A stretch of 6,914 bases of DNA from Anaerolineae bacterium (GCA_020433835.1 JAGRBY010000386.1:1-6914), one strand, 5' to 3'; shown: positions 1 through 6,914, counted from the stretch's first letter. Notes: a model not told the origin generated them from the sequence alone. A program made the numbers and translations.

Positions 1-1755
1 AGCCTGTAATTTTTCAACATTCTGGCGCAGTTTATCTTCACGTAATGTTAACTCAACGTTTTGTTTTTTAATTGTTTCTTCGGCTAATTTTCGCTCAGTT
101 ACATCCTGAGCCACGCCAATCATACGAACAGGCTGGCCATTATCATCCCTTTGAATCCGGCTGATACCGGCTATATATCGCATTTCGCCATTTTTGCGCA
201 CAAGCCGATGTTCAAATTCATACGCTGTTCTCTCTGATTTCAAAGAGTTATCAAGCGCACGACGAACTTGATCTCTATCATCAGGGTGGATCAAATCTTG
301 ATACAACTCATTAGAAACAGCGGTAGAGCGGGATACACCTAATATTTCATACAATTGGTCAGACCAAACCACTTGGTTTCTTGGAATATCCCAATCCCAA
401 GTGCCTAATTTGGCCATACGCTGCGCCTCAGACAACCGCGCTTCGCTCTCCATTAAGGTTTCTTCAGCTTGAATACGCTCAATAACCGCCCCCACCCAAC
501 TTGCGAGCAGTTTCATAAAATCCCGGTCAGCAGAGGAGAATGTCTTCGGTATGGAACTGGAAAAGTTAAGCGTACCGTAGACCTTATTGTGTACCACTAT
601 TGGGATACCTATATAGGCTTCAAGATTAAATAATTCATAGCAGGGATGCTGTCGATAACGGGATACTTGCATATGCTCGATGGCGATAATGCCGTTGGCT
701 TGTAGGGTTATACTGCAATATGTATCCCCTAAATCAAATGTCTGTCCCTTTTTGAGATCAATGTTAGGGGCGTAAAAATGTTTGACCGTGTAAAGTGTGT
801 CTTCTATGCGGCTAATAATGCCAATTTCCATATCAAGTAACTGAAGCGTCAGAGCTAACGCCTCTGTTAGCTGTTCACGGGGATCTTTTGATACTTGTGT
901 GGTAATCTTATTAAGTAACCGCGTGCGTTCTTCGCGCTGTTTGAGCTGTTCTTCGGCAACTTTGCGTGAAGTAATATCGCTAACCACCCCATAAACAAAC
1001 ATTCCCCGATTTTGAGCATCGATTTCTACGCGTCCGCTGTCACGTACCCAAATAATACGACCATTGGCATGAACTAACCGATACTCTATTTCGCTATCTT
1101 CACCTTGTGTAAATCGTTTGACTTGACCTGCGGCTTTGACTTTATCATCGGGGTGAATGATTTCCCGCCCCCAGAACTGCCAATCGTTTGTAAGCTTCTC
1201 AACAGAATAACCGGTTAAACCTTCAACATTTGGTGAAATATAGTGATTAACTTGTTTTCCATCAGGGGTGAATTCTGTTACATAAATGTGATCAGCCAAA
1301 GAAGAGACAAATCGATGAAAACGCGCCTCGCTTCCTTCTAACGCGGCCTCGGTTTGTTTGACCGTAGTTACGTCACGTACAACTGCATAGCCGGTTTCAT
1401 CCTGAGTAGACTGTACTTTCCAGACTAACCATTTGTAAACACCGTTTTTGCAAATAAAGCGGCACTCAAATTGTAACGTCTCAGCATTTTGACCGAACTT
1501 TTTTATCGAATCTTCCACTTTTGCAACATCATTTGGATGGAGAAATTCAACAAAGGGTTTTGTAAGCAGTTCCTGAGTAGACCAACCTAACGTGAACTCA
1601 AAAGCGGAGTTGACTCTCTTAAAATACCCATCAACGCCAATAATACAGAGCATATCCAACGACAGATCAAAAAAACGTTCCACGCCATTTATTTTTGTAT
1701 GACCATTTTGGTGATCTACAACATTAAGAGACTTATCGTCCACGTTTTGGGCCAT
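1..1755 (-). CDS. PAS-PAS-GAF-PAS sensor, 3'-partial, probable histidine kinase N-terminus (gene D)
   Basis: The frame from ATG 1755 is open for 585 codons to the left edge. After a short polar start (MAQNVDDKS), PAS1 spans about 26-132 (ERFFDLSLDMLCIIGVDGYF; ends VRDVTTVKQ). PAS2 is about 143-266 (ends VVSDITSRK). A GAF covers about 277-430 (DTYCSITLQANGIIAIEHM, then EAYIGIPIVVHNKVYGTLNF). PAS3 is about 438-557 (RMAKLGTWDWDIPRNQVVW; ends AQDVTERK). A charged helix (about 558-585) runs off the edge, as commonly precedes another PAS or the dimerisation helices of a sensor kinase. This GAF type is common in cyanobacterial and Chloroflexota hybrid kinases, so a histidine kinase is the best guess, but no H-box or ATPase motif lies in the window. 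ATG 1755 is the earliest start (in-frame TAG 6 bp upstream) and has the best Shine-Dalgarno site here. It differs from A-C in lacking their tail within the visible part. Confidence 0.88.
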   Translation of the reverse strand, partial: MAQNVDDKSLNVVDHQNGHTKINGVERFFDLSLDMLCIIGVDGYFKRVNSAFEFTLGWSTQELLTKPFVEFLHPNDVAKVEDSIKKFGQNAETLQFECRFICKNGVYKWLVWKVQSTQDETGYAVVRDVTTVKQTEAALEGSEARFHRFVSSLADHIYVTEFTPDGKQVNHYISPNVEGLTGYSVEKLTNDWQFWGREIIHPDDKVKAAGQVKRFTQGEDSEIEYRLVHANGRIIWVRDSGRVEIDAQNRGMFVYGVVSDITSRKVAEEQLKQREERTRLLNKITTQVSKDPREQLTEALALTLQLLDMEIGIISRIEDTLYTVKHFYAPNIDLKKGQTFDLGDTYCSITLQANGIIAIEHMQVSRYRQHPCYELFNLEAYIGIPIVVHNKVYGTLNFSSSIPKTFSSADRDFMKLLASWVGAVIERIQAEETLMESEARLSEAQRMAKLGTWDWDIPRNQVVWSDQLYEILGVSRSTAVSNELYQDLIHPDDRDQVRRALDNSLKSERTAYEFEHRLVRKNGEMRYIAGISRIQRDDNGQPVRMIGVAQDVTERKLAEETIKKQNVELTLREDKLRQNVEKLQA

Positions 1756-1762
1756 AGTCTAA

Positions 1763-1768
1763 CTCCCC
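1763..1768 (-). promoter_or_regulatory. Ribosome binding site of gene D
   Basis: GGGGAG lies 7 nt before ATG 1755. It is the strongest Shine-Dalgarno match of the three visible starts and supports this start codon. The sites for genes B (GGTG) and C (AGAGA) are weaker, which fits re-initiation behind a closely preceding gene for those two and independent ribosome loading for D. Confidence 0.7.
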
Positions 1769-1810
1769 AAACTTTTCGCATCGAACTGAATATTATCGCT
1801 TATTCCGTGC

Positions 1811-1816
1811 ATTATA
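1811..1816 (-). promoter_or_regulatory. Candidate -10 element of a promoter for gene D
   Basis: The minus strand reads TATAAT, a perfect match to the sigma-70-type -10 consensus, inside the only sizeable gap between genes. Transcription would start near 1804, giving a leader of roughly 50 nt. No good -35 hexamer sits 16-18 bp upstream (TGATTA at a 17-bp spacing matches poorly) and there is no extended -10 TG. It is therefore either an activator-dependent promoter or a chance match in AT-rich DNA. Confidence 0.3.
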
Positions 1817-1828
1817 AACCGACTTATC

Positions 1829-1840
1829 ATGATTAATCAT
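1829..1840. promoter_or_regulatory. 12-bp perfect palindrome at the end of gene C, possible operator
   Basis: ATGATTAATCAT is its own reverse complement. It contains the TAA stop of gene C and lies where the -35 region of the candidate gene D promoter would fall. It partly overlaps a second, 8-bp palindrome (ATCATGAT, 1826-1833). A regulator site is possible from position and symmetry. One or two 12-bp palindromes are expected by chance in a window of this length, so the support is weak. Confidence 0.25.
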
Positions 1841-3389
1841 CTGCTCGTAGCGCTTCGACAATCGCTTTTTCATCACGAGGTTTTAACCGAACAAGGGTTG
1901 AACGAGCCCGAAATGCCTGTCCTAACTCTTGAACGGCAACTTGTAAGGCTCTATCAACAGTAACTGTATTTTGAATCTTTTGAGTAATAGTATTAACAAG
2001 CTGCTCTCGCTCGGCTTGGCGTCGACTGTACTCAAACTGTTTAGCATTTTGAAGAGCTACTGCCACCTGTGAAGCAAGAATTAGCTTAATTTTCGCATCT
2101 TCGTCCGAAAAGTGATCAGTTTCATCGGATTGAAAATCTAATACACCTAAAAGCTGTTCCCCCACAATCATAGGAACAGCCAACTGTGAGCGCGTTTCGG
2201 GCAATAATGGGTTGGCAAGATGATTATCCTTATCAACATCACACACGATGACACTTTGTTGAGTACGTGCTACGCGAGCAACCAACGATGTTGGATGACT
2301 AAACGGAATACTCCACCCTTGCGAAACGAGTGCTTTACTTTTTTCGCCGGCACTGGCAATTAACTTAAGCATAGTTTTGCTTTCGTCTAGCATATAAGCA
2401 TGGGCATGATAAAGATTAAAACGCTCTTTAGTGAGGGCAAGCACGGTTTGCAGCATAGCCACAACGTCGAGCAACCTCGCCGAGGCAGTTGCAACTTCGG
2501 TTACCATAGCCAACTCCGAAGCGCGTTTGATCAGCAGCTCTTCAGATTTTTTCCGTTCCGTAATATCCTCTTTCACTGCCAGAAAATGTGTAATCTTTCC
2601 TTGGTCATTACGAATAGGGGAAATGGAGGCAGACTCCCAATAATATTCTCCATTTTTCTTTTTATTATGAAATTCGCCTCTCCAAACCTCTCCGGAAGTA
2701 ATCATTTGCCATAAATCTTTATATTCATCTGCACTGGTATGTCCGGATTTTAGAATACGCGTGTGCTGACCCCGTGCCTCTTCGAGAGTGTAACCGGTTG
2801 TTCGTTCAAAACTGGGGTTAGCATATTCAATATGACCATTGAGGTTTGTAATGACAATGGTGTTAGGGCTCTGCTCTACCGCCATCATAAGCCGCTGGAG
2901 TTCATCCTTTGTTTTCCTTTGTTCCGTAATATCTTCCATCATCCCAATTAAATACTGAGGCTGGCCGTTGTCATCGTAAATCGGCACTTTGGTAGTATGG
3001 GCAAAAATTATGTTTTGGCTGGTCGGGACTTCCTCCATGGAGATATCAAATAATTCACGACCGTTCATCACCTCCATATCTGTTGAACGAAAGTAATCTG
3101 CTTTTTGTTTATCAAACAAATCATAATCACTGTTACCCAAAATATTGGTACGCTCTGTTTCAAAAAATGTTTCCATTTGAGTATTCCAAATGATGAAGCG
3201 ATAATCGTTCTTGACATCTTTAACAAAGATTCCAAACGGAAGAGCATCGATAACGGTAGTCAACAACTCCTTTTGTTGAATAGAATCTTGTTCTATTTCA
3301 CCTCGCTCGGCTTTTAGTTGAGCAATTTCTTGGCGAAGCTGAACCAGCTCCTCGATTAATTGGGATTTCGATTTATGATCATCACTCAT
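1833..3389 (-). CDS. Soluble coiled coil-PAS-PAS-GAF sensor, no output domain (gene C)
   Basis: This 518-residue cytoplasmic sensory protein begins with a heptad-like coiled coil (about 8-42). PAS1 (about 45-158) ends in the DIT linker motif (MEDITEQRK). PAS2 (about 165-285) ends in KEDITERKK and resembles the NifL/MmoS class: EYANPSFERTTGY (188-200), RILKSGHTS, then VWRGEF with Trp236. In NifL a Trp at the equivalent place helps hold FAD, so a flavin redox sensor is possible but unproven. The GAF (about 290-450) is a clear paralogue of the one in gene B (NPLLPETRSQLAVPMIV). The last 60 residues carry the tail shared with A and B (REQLVNTITQKIQ) and a short charged end. No catalytic or DNA-binding domain is present. 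ATG 3389 is the earliest possible start, since an in-frame TAG lies 9 bp upstream; AGAGA at 3396-3400 is a modest ribosome site. It follows gene B after 23 bp, so the two are probably co-transcribed. Confidence 0.9.
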   Translation of the reverse strand: MSDDHKSKSQLIEELVQLRQEIAQLKAERGEIEQDSIQQKELLTTVIDALPFGIFVKDVKNDYRFIIWNTQMETFFETERTNILGNSDYDLFDKQKADYFRSTDMEVMNGRELFDISMEEVPTSQNIIFAHTTKVPIYDDNGQPQYLIGMMEDITEQRKTKDELQRLMMAVEQSPNTIVITNLNGHIEYANPSFERTTGYTLEEARGQHTRILKSGHTSADEYKDLWQMITSGEVWRGEFHNKKKNGEYYWESASISPIRNDQGKITHFLAVKEDITERKKSEELLIKRASELAMVTEVATASARLLDVVAMLQTVLALTKERFNLYHAHAYMLDESKTMLKLIASAGEKSKALVSQGWSIPFSHPTSLVARVARTQQSVIVCDVDKDNHLANPLLPETRSQLAVPMIVGEQLLGVLDFQSDETDHFSDEDAKIKLILASQVAVALQNAKQFEYSRRQAEREQLVNTITQKIQNTVTVDRALQVAVQELGQAFRARSTLVRLKPRDEKAIVEALRADD

Positions 3390-3412
3390 GAAAGTTCTCT
3401 ACAGTAATTACG

Positions 3413-5620
3413 TTATTTATTGTTATTTGAGTTATCTGACGGTCGTTGTACTTGTATATCGACCATCGCTCTGGCTGTGCCCAAAGCTTTACTTAATTCA
3501 ACAGCAGCCGTTTTTAGTGCTGTCTCGATATCTTTACTGGACCTAATTTTATCCGTAATTTGTCGGGCAACTTGCTCTCGCGCGGCCCGCTGTTGGGTTT
3601 GCTCAAAGAGGCGCAGGTTTTCAGCTTTTTGAGCAAGCTGCTGAGCAACAGCGGCCATCAGCGTTTGCTCGTCGGGAGTTAACTCACGGTTCTCCGCTTT
3701 TTTTACAGAGAGATGACCAATTGCTGTATTTTGCACAACAACAGGGACAGACTCATAGCCGTTTCCATTCTGCGTCTCAGATTTCAAGGATGTCACTACA
3801 GACAAATCGTAGGCAAAAGCAGTATCTTTTTGATGACCAGTCAAAGTTTCAGCCCAGGTTTCGCCGGTTAGACGCTGTAAAGCTGCTTCTGCCTGACGTT
3901 GCGCTTCTTGGCTGGCAGCCCACTGCTTGGCACTGTTAATTGAAATTGCTAACTGAACAGCCATGGCTTCTAAAGCCGCTAAGTTATTTTCGGCAAATGT
4001 ATTGGCTCTATCTGACTGCATATCAAGTACGCCAATAACTTGTCCCTCTACAATAAGAGGTACAGCCACCTCCGATCGGGTATCGGGCAATAAAGGGTTA
4101 GGTTTGTGTAGGTCACTCTTACCTATATCAGAAACCACAATCGACTGACCTGACTCAGCTACCTGACCTACAATAGAGCCCGGACCAATCGGTAACGTAT
4201 GTTGTCGAGCTAGCAGTTCTTGTCCCACTGCCCCAGTACCCGATTTCATGACTAAATGCTGACTAAGATCATCAACAAAATAAATGTGGGTGTAATAAAG
4301 GTTAAACCGCTCACGAATAAACTCGGTAATGGAGGATAATAATTCATCTAAGTCCCTAATCGAAGAAGCTTGTCTACCGATTTCTGTAGTCAAAACAAGT
4401 TCCTTAGTTCTATCAGCAACCTGCTCTTCAAGACTACTCACTACCTCATGCAACTTCGTCGTCATCGTATGGAAAGAGTTAGTTAACGAGCCAATTTCAT
4501 CTTGAGATGTTTGTGTAAATTTTGTACTAAAATCTCCTTCAGCCACCCGTAGTGCTGCCTGCTGCAGCTCAATAATAGGGTTTGTAACAAGACGCCCAAC
4601 ACTTACAGCAAATACAATTCCTAGAGATAAGGTCGCTACTATAACAGCTAGAGTAACAAAGATAGAACTAACCGCAGGAGCAAATAATTCTGATTGAGGC
4701 CGCACCACACCCAAATACCAGGTTGTTTTGTTTCCTTCCGAAACAACAGGCTGATAGGCAAAAAAATTGCCCCCTTCAATCAATGTTTCTGTATTTCCCG
4801 ATAACAGACGCTGGGTTATATTTTGAGAGTAATCACTTTGCAAAGTAATGTTTGTTCCTAAATCTTTTCCCCAACGCTTACTCTCGTCAGGATGGGAAAG
4901 ATAGTAGCCATCTTGATCAACTAAAAATATTGTCTCATCAGCCTCTTTAAGAGGATCGAGAAAGTTTTTTGCCAAGACATTGGTCACAATCACCCCAACG
5001 GTTTCTCCGTTAACAACGACAGGGGTTCCGTAGCGGAGCACCGGCTTATTAGATCCATCAGGCAAAATTTCGATTTCACCTTGTTCAACATTTAAATCAA
5101 GAGGAGACACAAAAATTTCGCCCGGCTGTAATGAAATCGTATCTTTAAAATAATAACGGTCAGCTTTATTTTGCAACTCTTCTTGAGGTACCACTGTGGA
5201 AACACCATCAAAGTTGGTGTTAATCCGTACAATTTCCTGGCCTGTTGTATCAAGAAAGCGAATTTGATCATAGATTTTTCGTGCTTTGGCAAAGGCTAAA
5301 AATTCTTGTTCGAGGTTTTTTCGTCTTTCTTCAGAGGTAGTCAAATCTGCTTTGTTACTTTCCAAATATTGGAATAAGGTCTGAGATTGGCTTAAAAAAA
5401 CGACATCTTCTTCCAAGTTAGTTAAAAAGTTAGTAATGCCTGATGCAAAGTTGCGAAGCCTAGCAATTTCCTCTTTTGTTACCTGCTCTCGCAGCACAGT
5501 TACTGTCACCCAAGTACCATAGCCCCCGGCGATTAAGGTGACGATCATGACAATCAAAATGACAATGGCAATAAATTTATTACGAATACTTGAAGTAATT
5601 AAATTGTTTACTTTAACCAT
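3413..5620 (-). CDS. Membrane receptor: double Cache-HAMP-GAF, no output domain (gene B)
   Basis: This 735-residue inner-membrane sensor should bind an extracytoplasmic ligand and pass the signal inward. TM1 spans about 16-39. An extracytoplasmic double-Cache region follows (about 40-315), with typical pieces DQIRFLDTTGQEIVRI (118-133), YYFKDTISLQPGEIFVSPL (156-174) and FLVDQDGYYLSHP (232-244). TM2 is about 317-342 and HAMP about 341-395 (conserved Pro348; DEIG 374-377). A cytoplasmic GAF (about 408-560, NPLLPDTRSEVAVPL), a back-half GAF segment (about 581-673) and the tail shared with genes A and C (about 678-725) complete it. Receptors of this layout usually end in a kinase, cyclase or chemotaxis domain; here translation stops after a short polar end (SDNSNNNK). 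ATG 5620 is the earliest possible start because an in-frame TGA lies just upstream; the ribosome site is weak (GGTG). The ligand cannot be read: the WY pair I recall from amino-acid-binding Cache domains is absent at the RYYF position (155-158). Confidence 0.9.
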   Translation of the reverse strand: MVKVNNLITSSIRNKFIAIVILIVMIVTLIAGGYGTWVTVTVLREQVTKEEIARLRNFASGITNFLTNLEEDVVFLSQSQTLFQYLESNKADLTTSEERRKNLEQEFLAFAKARKIYDQIRFLDTTGQEIVRINTNFDGVSTVVPQEELQNKADRYYFKDTISLQPGEIFVSPLDLNVEQGEIEILPDGSNKPVLRYGTPVVVNGETVGVIVTNVLAKNFLDPLKEADETIFLVDQDGYYLSHPDESKRWGKDLGTNITLQSDYSQNITQRLLSGNTETLIEGGNFFAYQPVVSEGNKTTWYLGVVRPQSELFAPAVSSIFVTLAVIVATLSLGIVFAVSVGRLVTNPIIELQQAALRVAEGDFSTKFTQTSQDEIGSLTNSFHTMTTKLHEVVSSLEEQVADRTKELVLTTEIGRQASSIRDLDELLSSITEFIRERFNLYYTHIYFVDDLSQHLVMKSGTGAVGQELLARQHTLPIGPGSIVGQVAESGQSIVVSDIGKSDLHKPNPLLPDTRSEVAVPLIVEGQVIGVLDMQSDRANTFAENNLAALEAMAVQLAISINSAKQWAASQEAQRQAEAALQRLTGETWAETLTGHQKDTAFAYDLSVVTSLKSETQNGNGYESVPVVVQNTAIGHLSVKKAENRELTPDEQTLMAAVAQQLAQKAENLRLFEQTQQRAAREQVARQITDKIRSSKDIETALKTAAVELSKALGTARAMVDIQVQRPSDNSNNNK

Positions 5621-5631
5621 GAGCGCACCAA

Positions 5632-6914
5632 TTATTCAACGTTCAATTGCACTGTCGTTTGCGGTGTTTGTAAACTTAAGCCCACTTCTTTAACCGCTAT
5701 TCTTAAAGCTTCTTCCAACGATTGCGCCGCCTGAATTTTATCGCCAATCTCGTTCACACGTTGTTCACGAGCAGCACGGCTTTGTGTCTCATCAAGCAAA
5801 CGAATATTCTCAGCCACTTGAGCAATCTGTTCAGCAACGGCTTCTATGAGAGCTACTTCCTCGGCAGACCAAGTGTCTACCTCATCTGTTTCTTCCAATC
5901 CCAATATACCTATGACTTCATTACGGATTTTCAAGGGTACTATTAGATTACTGGGAGATTCATTTTGAAAAGAGGACTCATTCAAAATAGATAATTCGTT
6001 GCTTGTTATCGGCGTAACTTGATCATCCATCTTTTGATAACCATAAACTTGTTGTTTTTTCTGATATGTCTCCCATGATTGAACCGTATAACGCCGCTGG
6101 ACAGTCTCAACTTCGTTCAATGCTTGACGCATTTCTTCAAGAAGCCGGCGGTTCTCTACAGTGGACGCTATTTGTGGTGACAAGGCTGTATATTCTCGAA
6201 TATCCTGCTGTGTAAATTCATAAGCGACTTCTGCTTCTAAAAACAAAGTTCCCTGTGATTGCCCACCGGCTCGCAACGGTATTATAACCAAGGCCCTAAC
6301 ATCTTGCTGCTGGACTATCATGTTCATGTAGGGGTCTGTACGCTCATCCAATTGTGCGTCATTCATAAAAATCGGATCAGCGTGAAATATTAATTTCAAG
6401 GATGGGAATTCTGCAAGCGAATAGCGTCTACCAATGGGTGAAGGTAAAGCACCCTGCCCACTATGCCAGTTAGCCACAACTGCCACAGCCTGCACTTCCT
6501 TTTTATCATCTGACCACTCATATTCAAAGAGCAGCGCCCGGTTAAAAATTTGAACAGGCCCCTCATTTATAATTACAGCCATTAATTGCTGCAGATCTTG
6601 GACCTCACTTATTCGACTAGCAGATTGAAAACGGCTTTCGGTTTCAGCCAGGTTGAGCCGAGTTTGCTCGAGCAACAACAGGTTATTGGCTACAACTGCC
6701 GTCTGGGCCGCCATCGATTGGTATAAACGCATATCTTTGTCTGTAAATTGCTGAACTTCGGGCCAGTTCATAGTTAGCAAACCAACCCATTTATTACCCA
6801 TTCTCAAAGGCATAATTAAAGTAGATTTAATATTAAATTGTTCAAAAATAGATTTAGATCTTTGGTCGAGCCGTTTATCACGAGAACAGTCAGCTATGAG
6901 AAATGGTTCATCCG
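5632..6914 (-). CDS. Multi-GAF sensory protein, 5'-partial, no output domain (gene A)
   Basis: This is a cytoplasmic signal-input protein whose ligand is unknown. The reading frame is open to the right edge, giving 426 whole codons before a TAA stop. The first in-frame ATG, at 6813, lies inside a GAF domain: the codons upstream of it read DEPFLIADCSRDKRLDQ and belong to the same fold, so the true start is outside the window. Numbering from the first whole codon, the domains are the end of a GAF (1-80), a linker helix, a full divergent GAF (about 91-256), a segment resembling only the back half of a GAF (about 269-372, with IVPLKIRNEVIGILGLEE), and a tail (374-425, with AAREQRVNEIGDKIQAAQ). 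No transmembrane segment, kinase, GGDEF, EAL, HTH or methyl-accepting region is visible. The stop lies 11 bp before gene B, which suggests one transcript and perhaps coupled translation. The GAF assignments are strong; the role as an input-only partner is inferred. Confidence 0.85.
   Translation of the reverse strand, partial: DEPFLIADCSRDKRLDQRSKSIFEQFNIKSTLIMPLRMGNKWVGLLTMNWPEVQQFTDKDMRLYQSMAAQTAVVANNLLLLEQTRLNLAETESRFQSASRISEVQDLQQLMAVIINEGPVQIFNRALLFEYEWSDDKKEVQAVAVVANWHSGQGALPSPIGRRYSLAEFPSLKLIFHADPIFMNDAQLDERTDPYMNMIVQQQDVRALVIIPLRAGGQSQGTLFLEAEVAYEFTQQDIREYTALSPQIASTVENRRLLEEMRQALNEVETVQRRYTVQSWETYQKKQQVYGYQKMDDQVTPITSNELSILNESSFQNESPSNLIVPLKIRNEVIGILGLEETDEVDTWSAEEVALIEAVAEQIAQVAENIRLLDETQSRAAREQRVNEIGDKIQAAQSLEEALRIAVKEVGLSLQTPQTTVQLNVE

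Larger units (their letters stand above)
1756..1832 (-). other. 77-bp gap between genes C and D
   Basis: This is the longest gap in the window. It carries the gene D ribosome site, the TATAAT hexamer and part of the palindrome. The only hairpin noticed is tiny (TTCG-ATG-CGAA) and has no following run of U, so I see no intrinsic terminator. Read-through from gene C into D is therefore expected even if D also has its own promoter. Confidence 0.55.

Noticed and set aside
341..1755. Calling gene D a histidine kinase outright
   Set aside because: No dimerisation/phosphoacceptor or ATPase motif is in the window; only the sensory part is visible, so the kinase call stays an inference.
1756..1832. 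Intrinsic terminator after gene C
   Set aside because: There is only a 4-bp stem with a 3-nt loop and no run of U after it; nothing resembles a real terminator.
2400..2714. Plus-strand open frame of 104 residues, with similar short plus-strand frames at 2431-2643, 2763-2951, 3105-3317, 3420-3632, 3721-3939, 3963-4148 and 5722-5946
   Set aside because: All lie wholly antisense to well-supported PAS, GAF or tail coding sequence, show no recognisable domain, and have compositions expected of shadow frames.
5092..5292. Minus-strand open frame of 66 residues
   Set aside because: It lies in another frame inside the Cache-encoding part of gene B, with no independent signal.
5635..5793. Frameshift or premature stop truncating gene A inside a GAF
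   Set aside because: Genes B and C end at the same structural point, so the end is a repeated design and not damage to one gene.
1..6914. Mobile element, CRISPR array, tRNA or rRNA
   Set aside because: No terminal inverted repeats, transposase motifs, regularly spaced repeats or cloverleaf/rRNA sequence were seen; nearly all bases are coding.

Overview
The window holds four co-oriented genes on the minus strand, all built from sensory domains (PAS, GAF, Cache, HAMP). Protein style suggests a Chloroflexota (Anaerolineae-like) bacterium. The clues are long GAF/PAS chains joined by signalling helices, GAF domains with an NPLLP-(D/E)-TRS-x-x-AVP core, and proteins that stop after a short AAREQ...EI-x-DKI...AL tail instead of an output domain. 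Base composition looks moderate to slightly AT-rich by eye. The assignment rests on recalled family resemblance; a cyanobacterium or another environmental phylum is not excluded.

Layout in the direction of transcription (right to left): (A) 6914-5632, a soluble multi-GAF protein whose 5' end lies beyond the right edge; 11-bp gap; (B) 5620-3413, a membrane receptor with TM, double-Cache sensor, TM, HAMP, GAF, partial GAF and tail; 23-bp gap; (C) 3389-1833, a soluble coiled coil-PAS-PAS-GAF-tail protein; 77-bp gap; (D) 1755-1, a PAS-PAS-GAF-PAS protein that runs off the left edge before any output domain. The short gaps suggest A, B and C are co-transcribed. D may share that transcript or have its own promoter in the 77-bp gap, which holds a consensus -10-like hexamer and a 12-bp perfect palindrome. 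No RNA gene, mobile element, CRISPR array or convincing terminator was seen, and no stretch over 300 bp lacks a gene.

The most notable feature is that A, B and C, which differ at their N-termini, all end in the same roughly 50-residue tail. None carries a kinase, cyclase, phosphodiesterase, methyl-accepting or DNA-binding domain. In A and B the tail resembles the first part of a GAF domain and follows a segment resembling only the last part of one. The working inference is a set of input-only sensors that assemble with each other, or with a nearby kinase such as D might be, through shared helices and tails. This is a hypothesis. The individual domains are ordinary, and no clearly new biochemical system is proven here.
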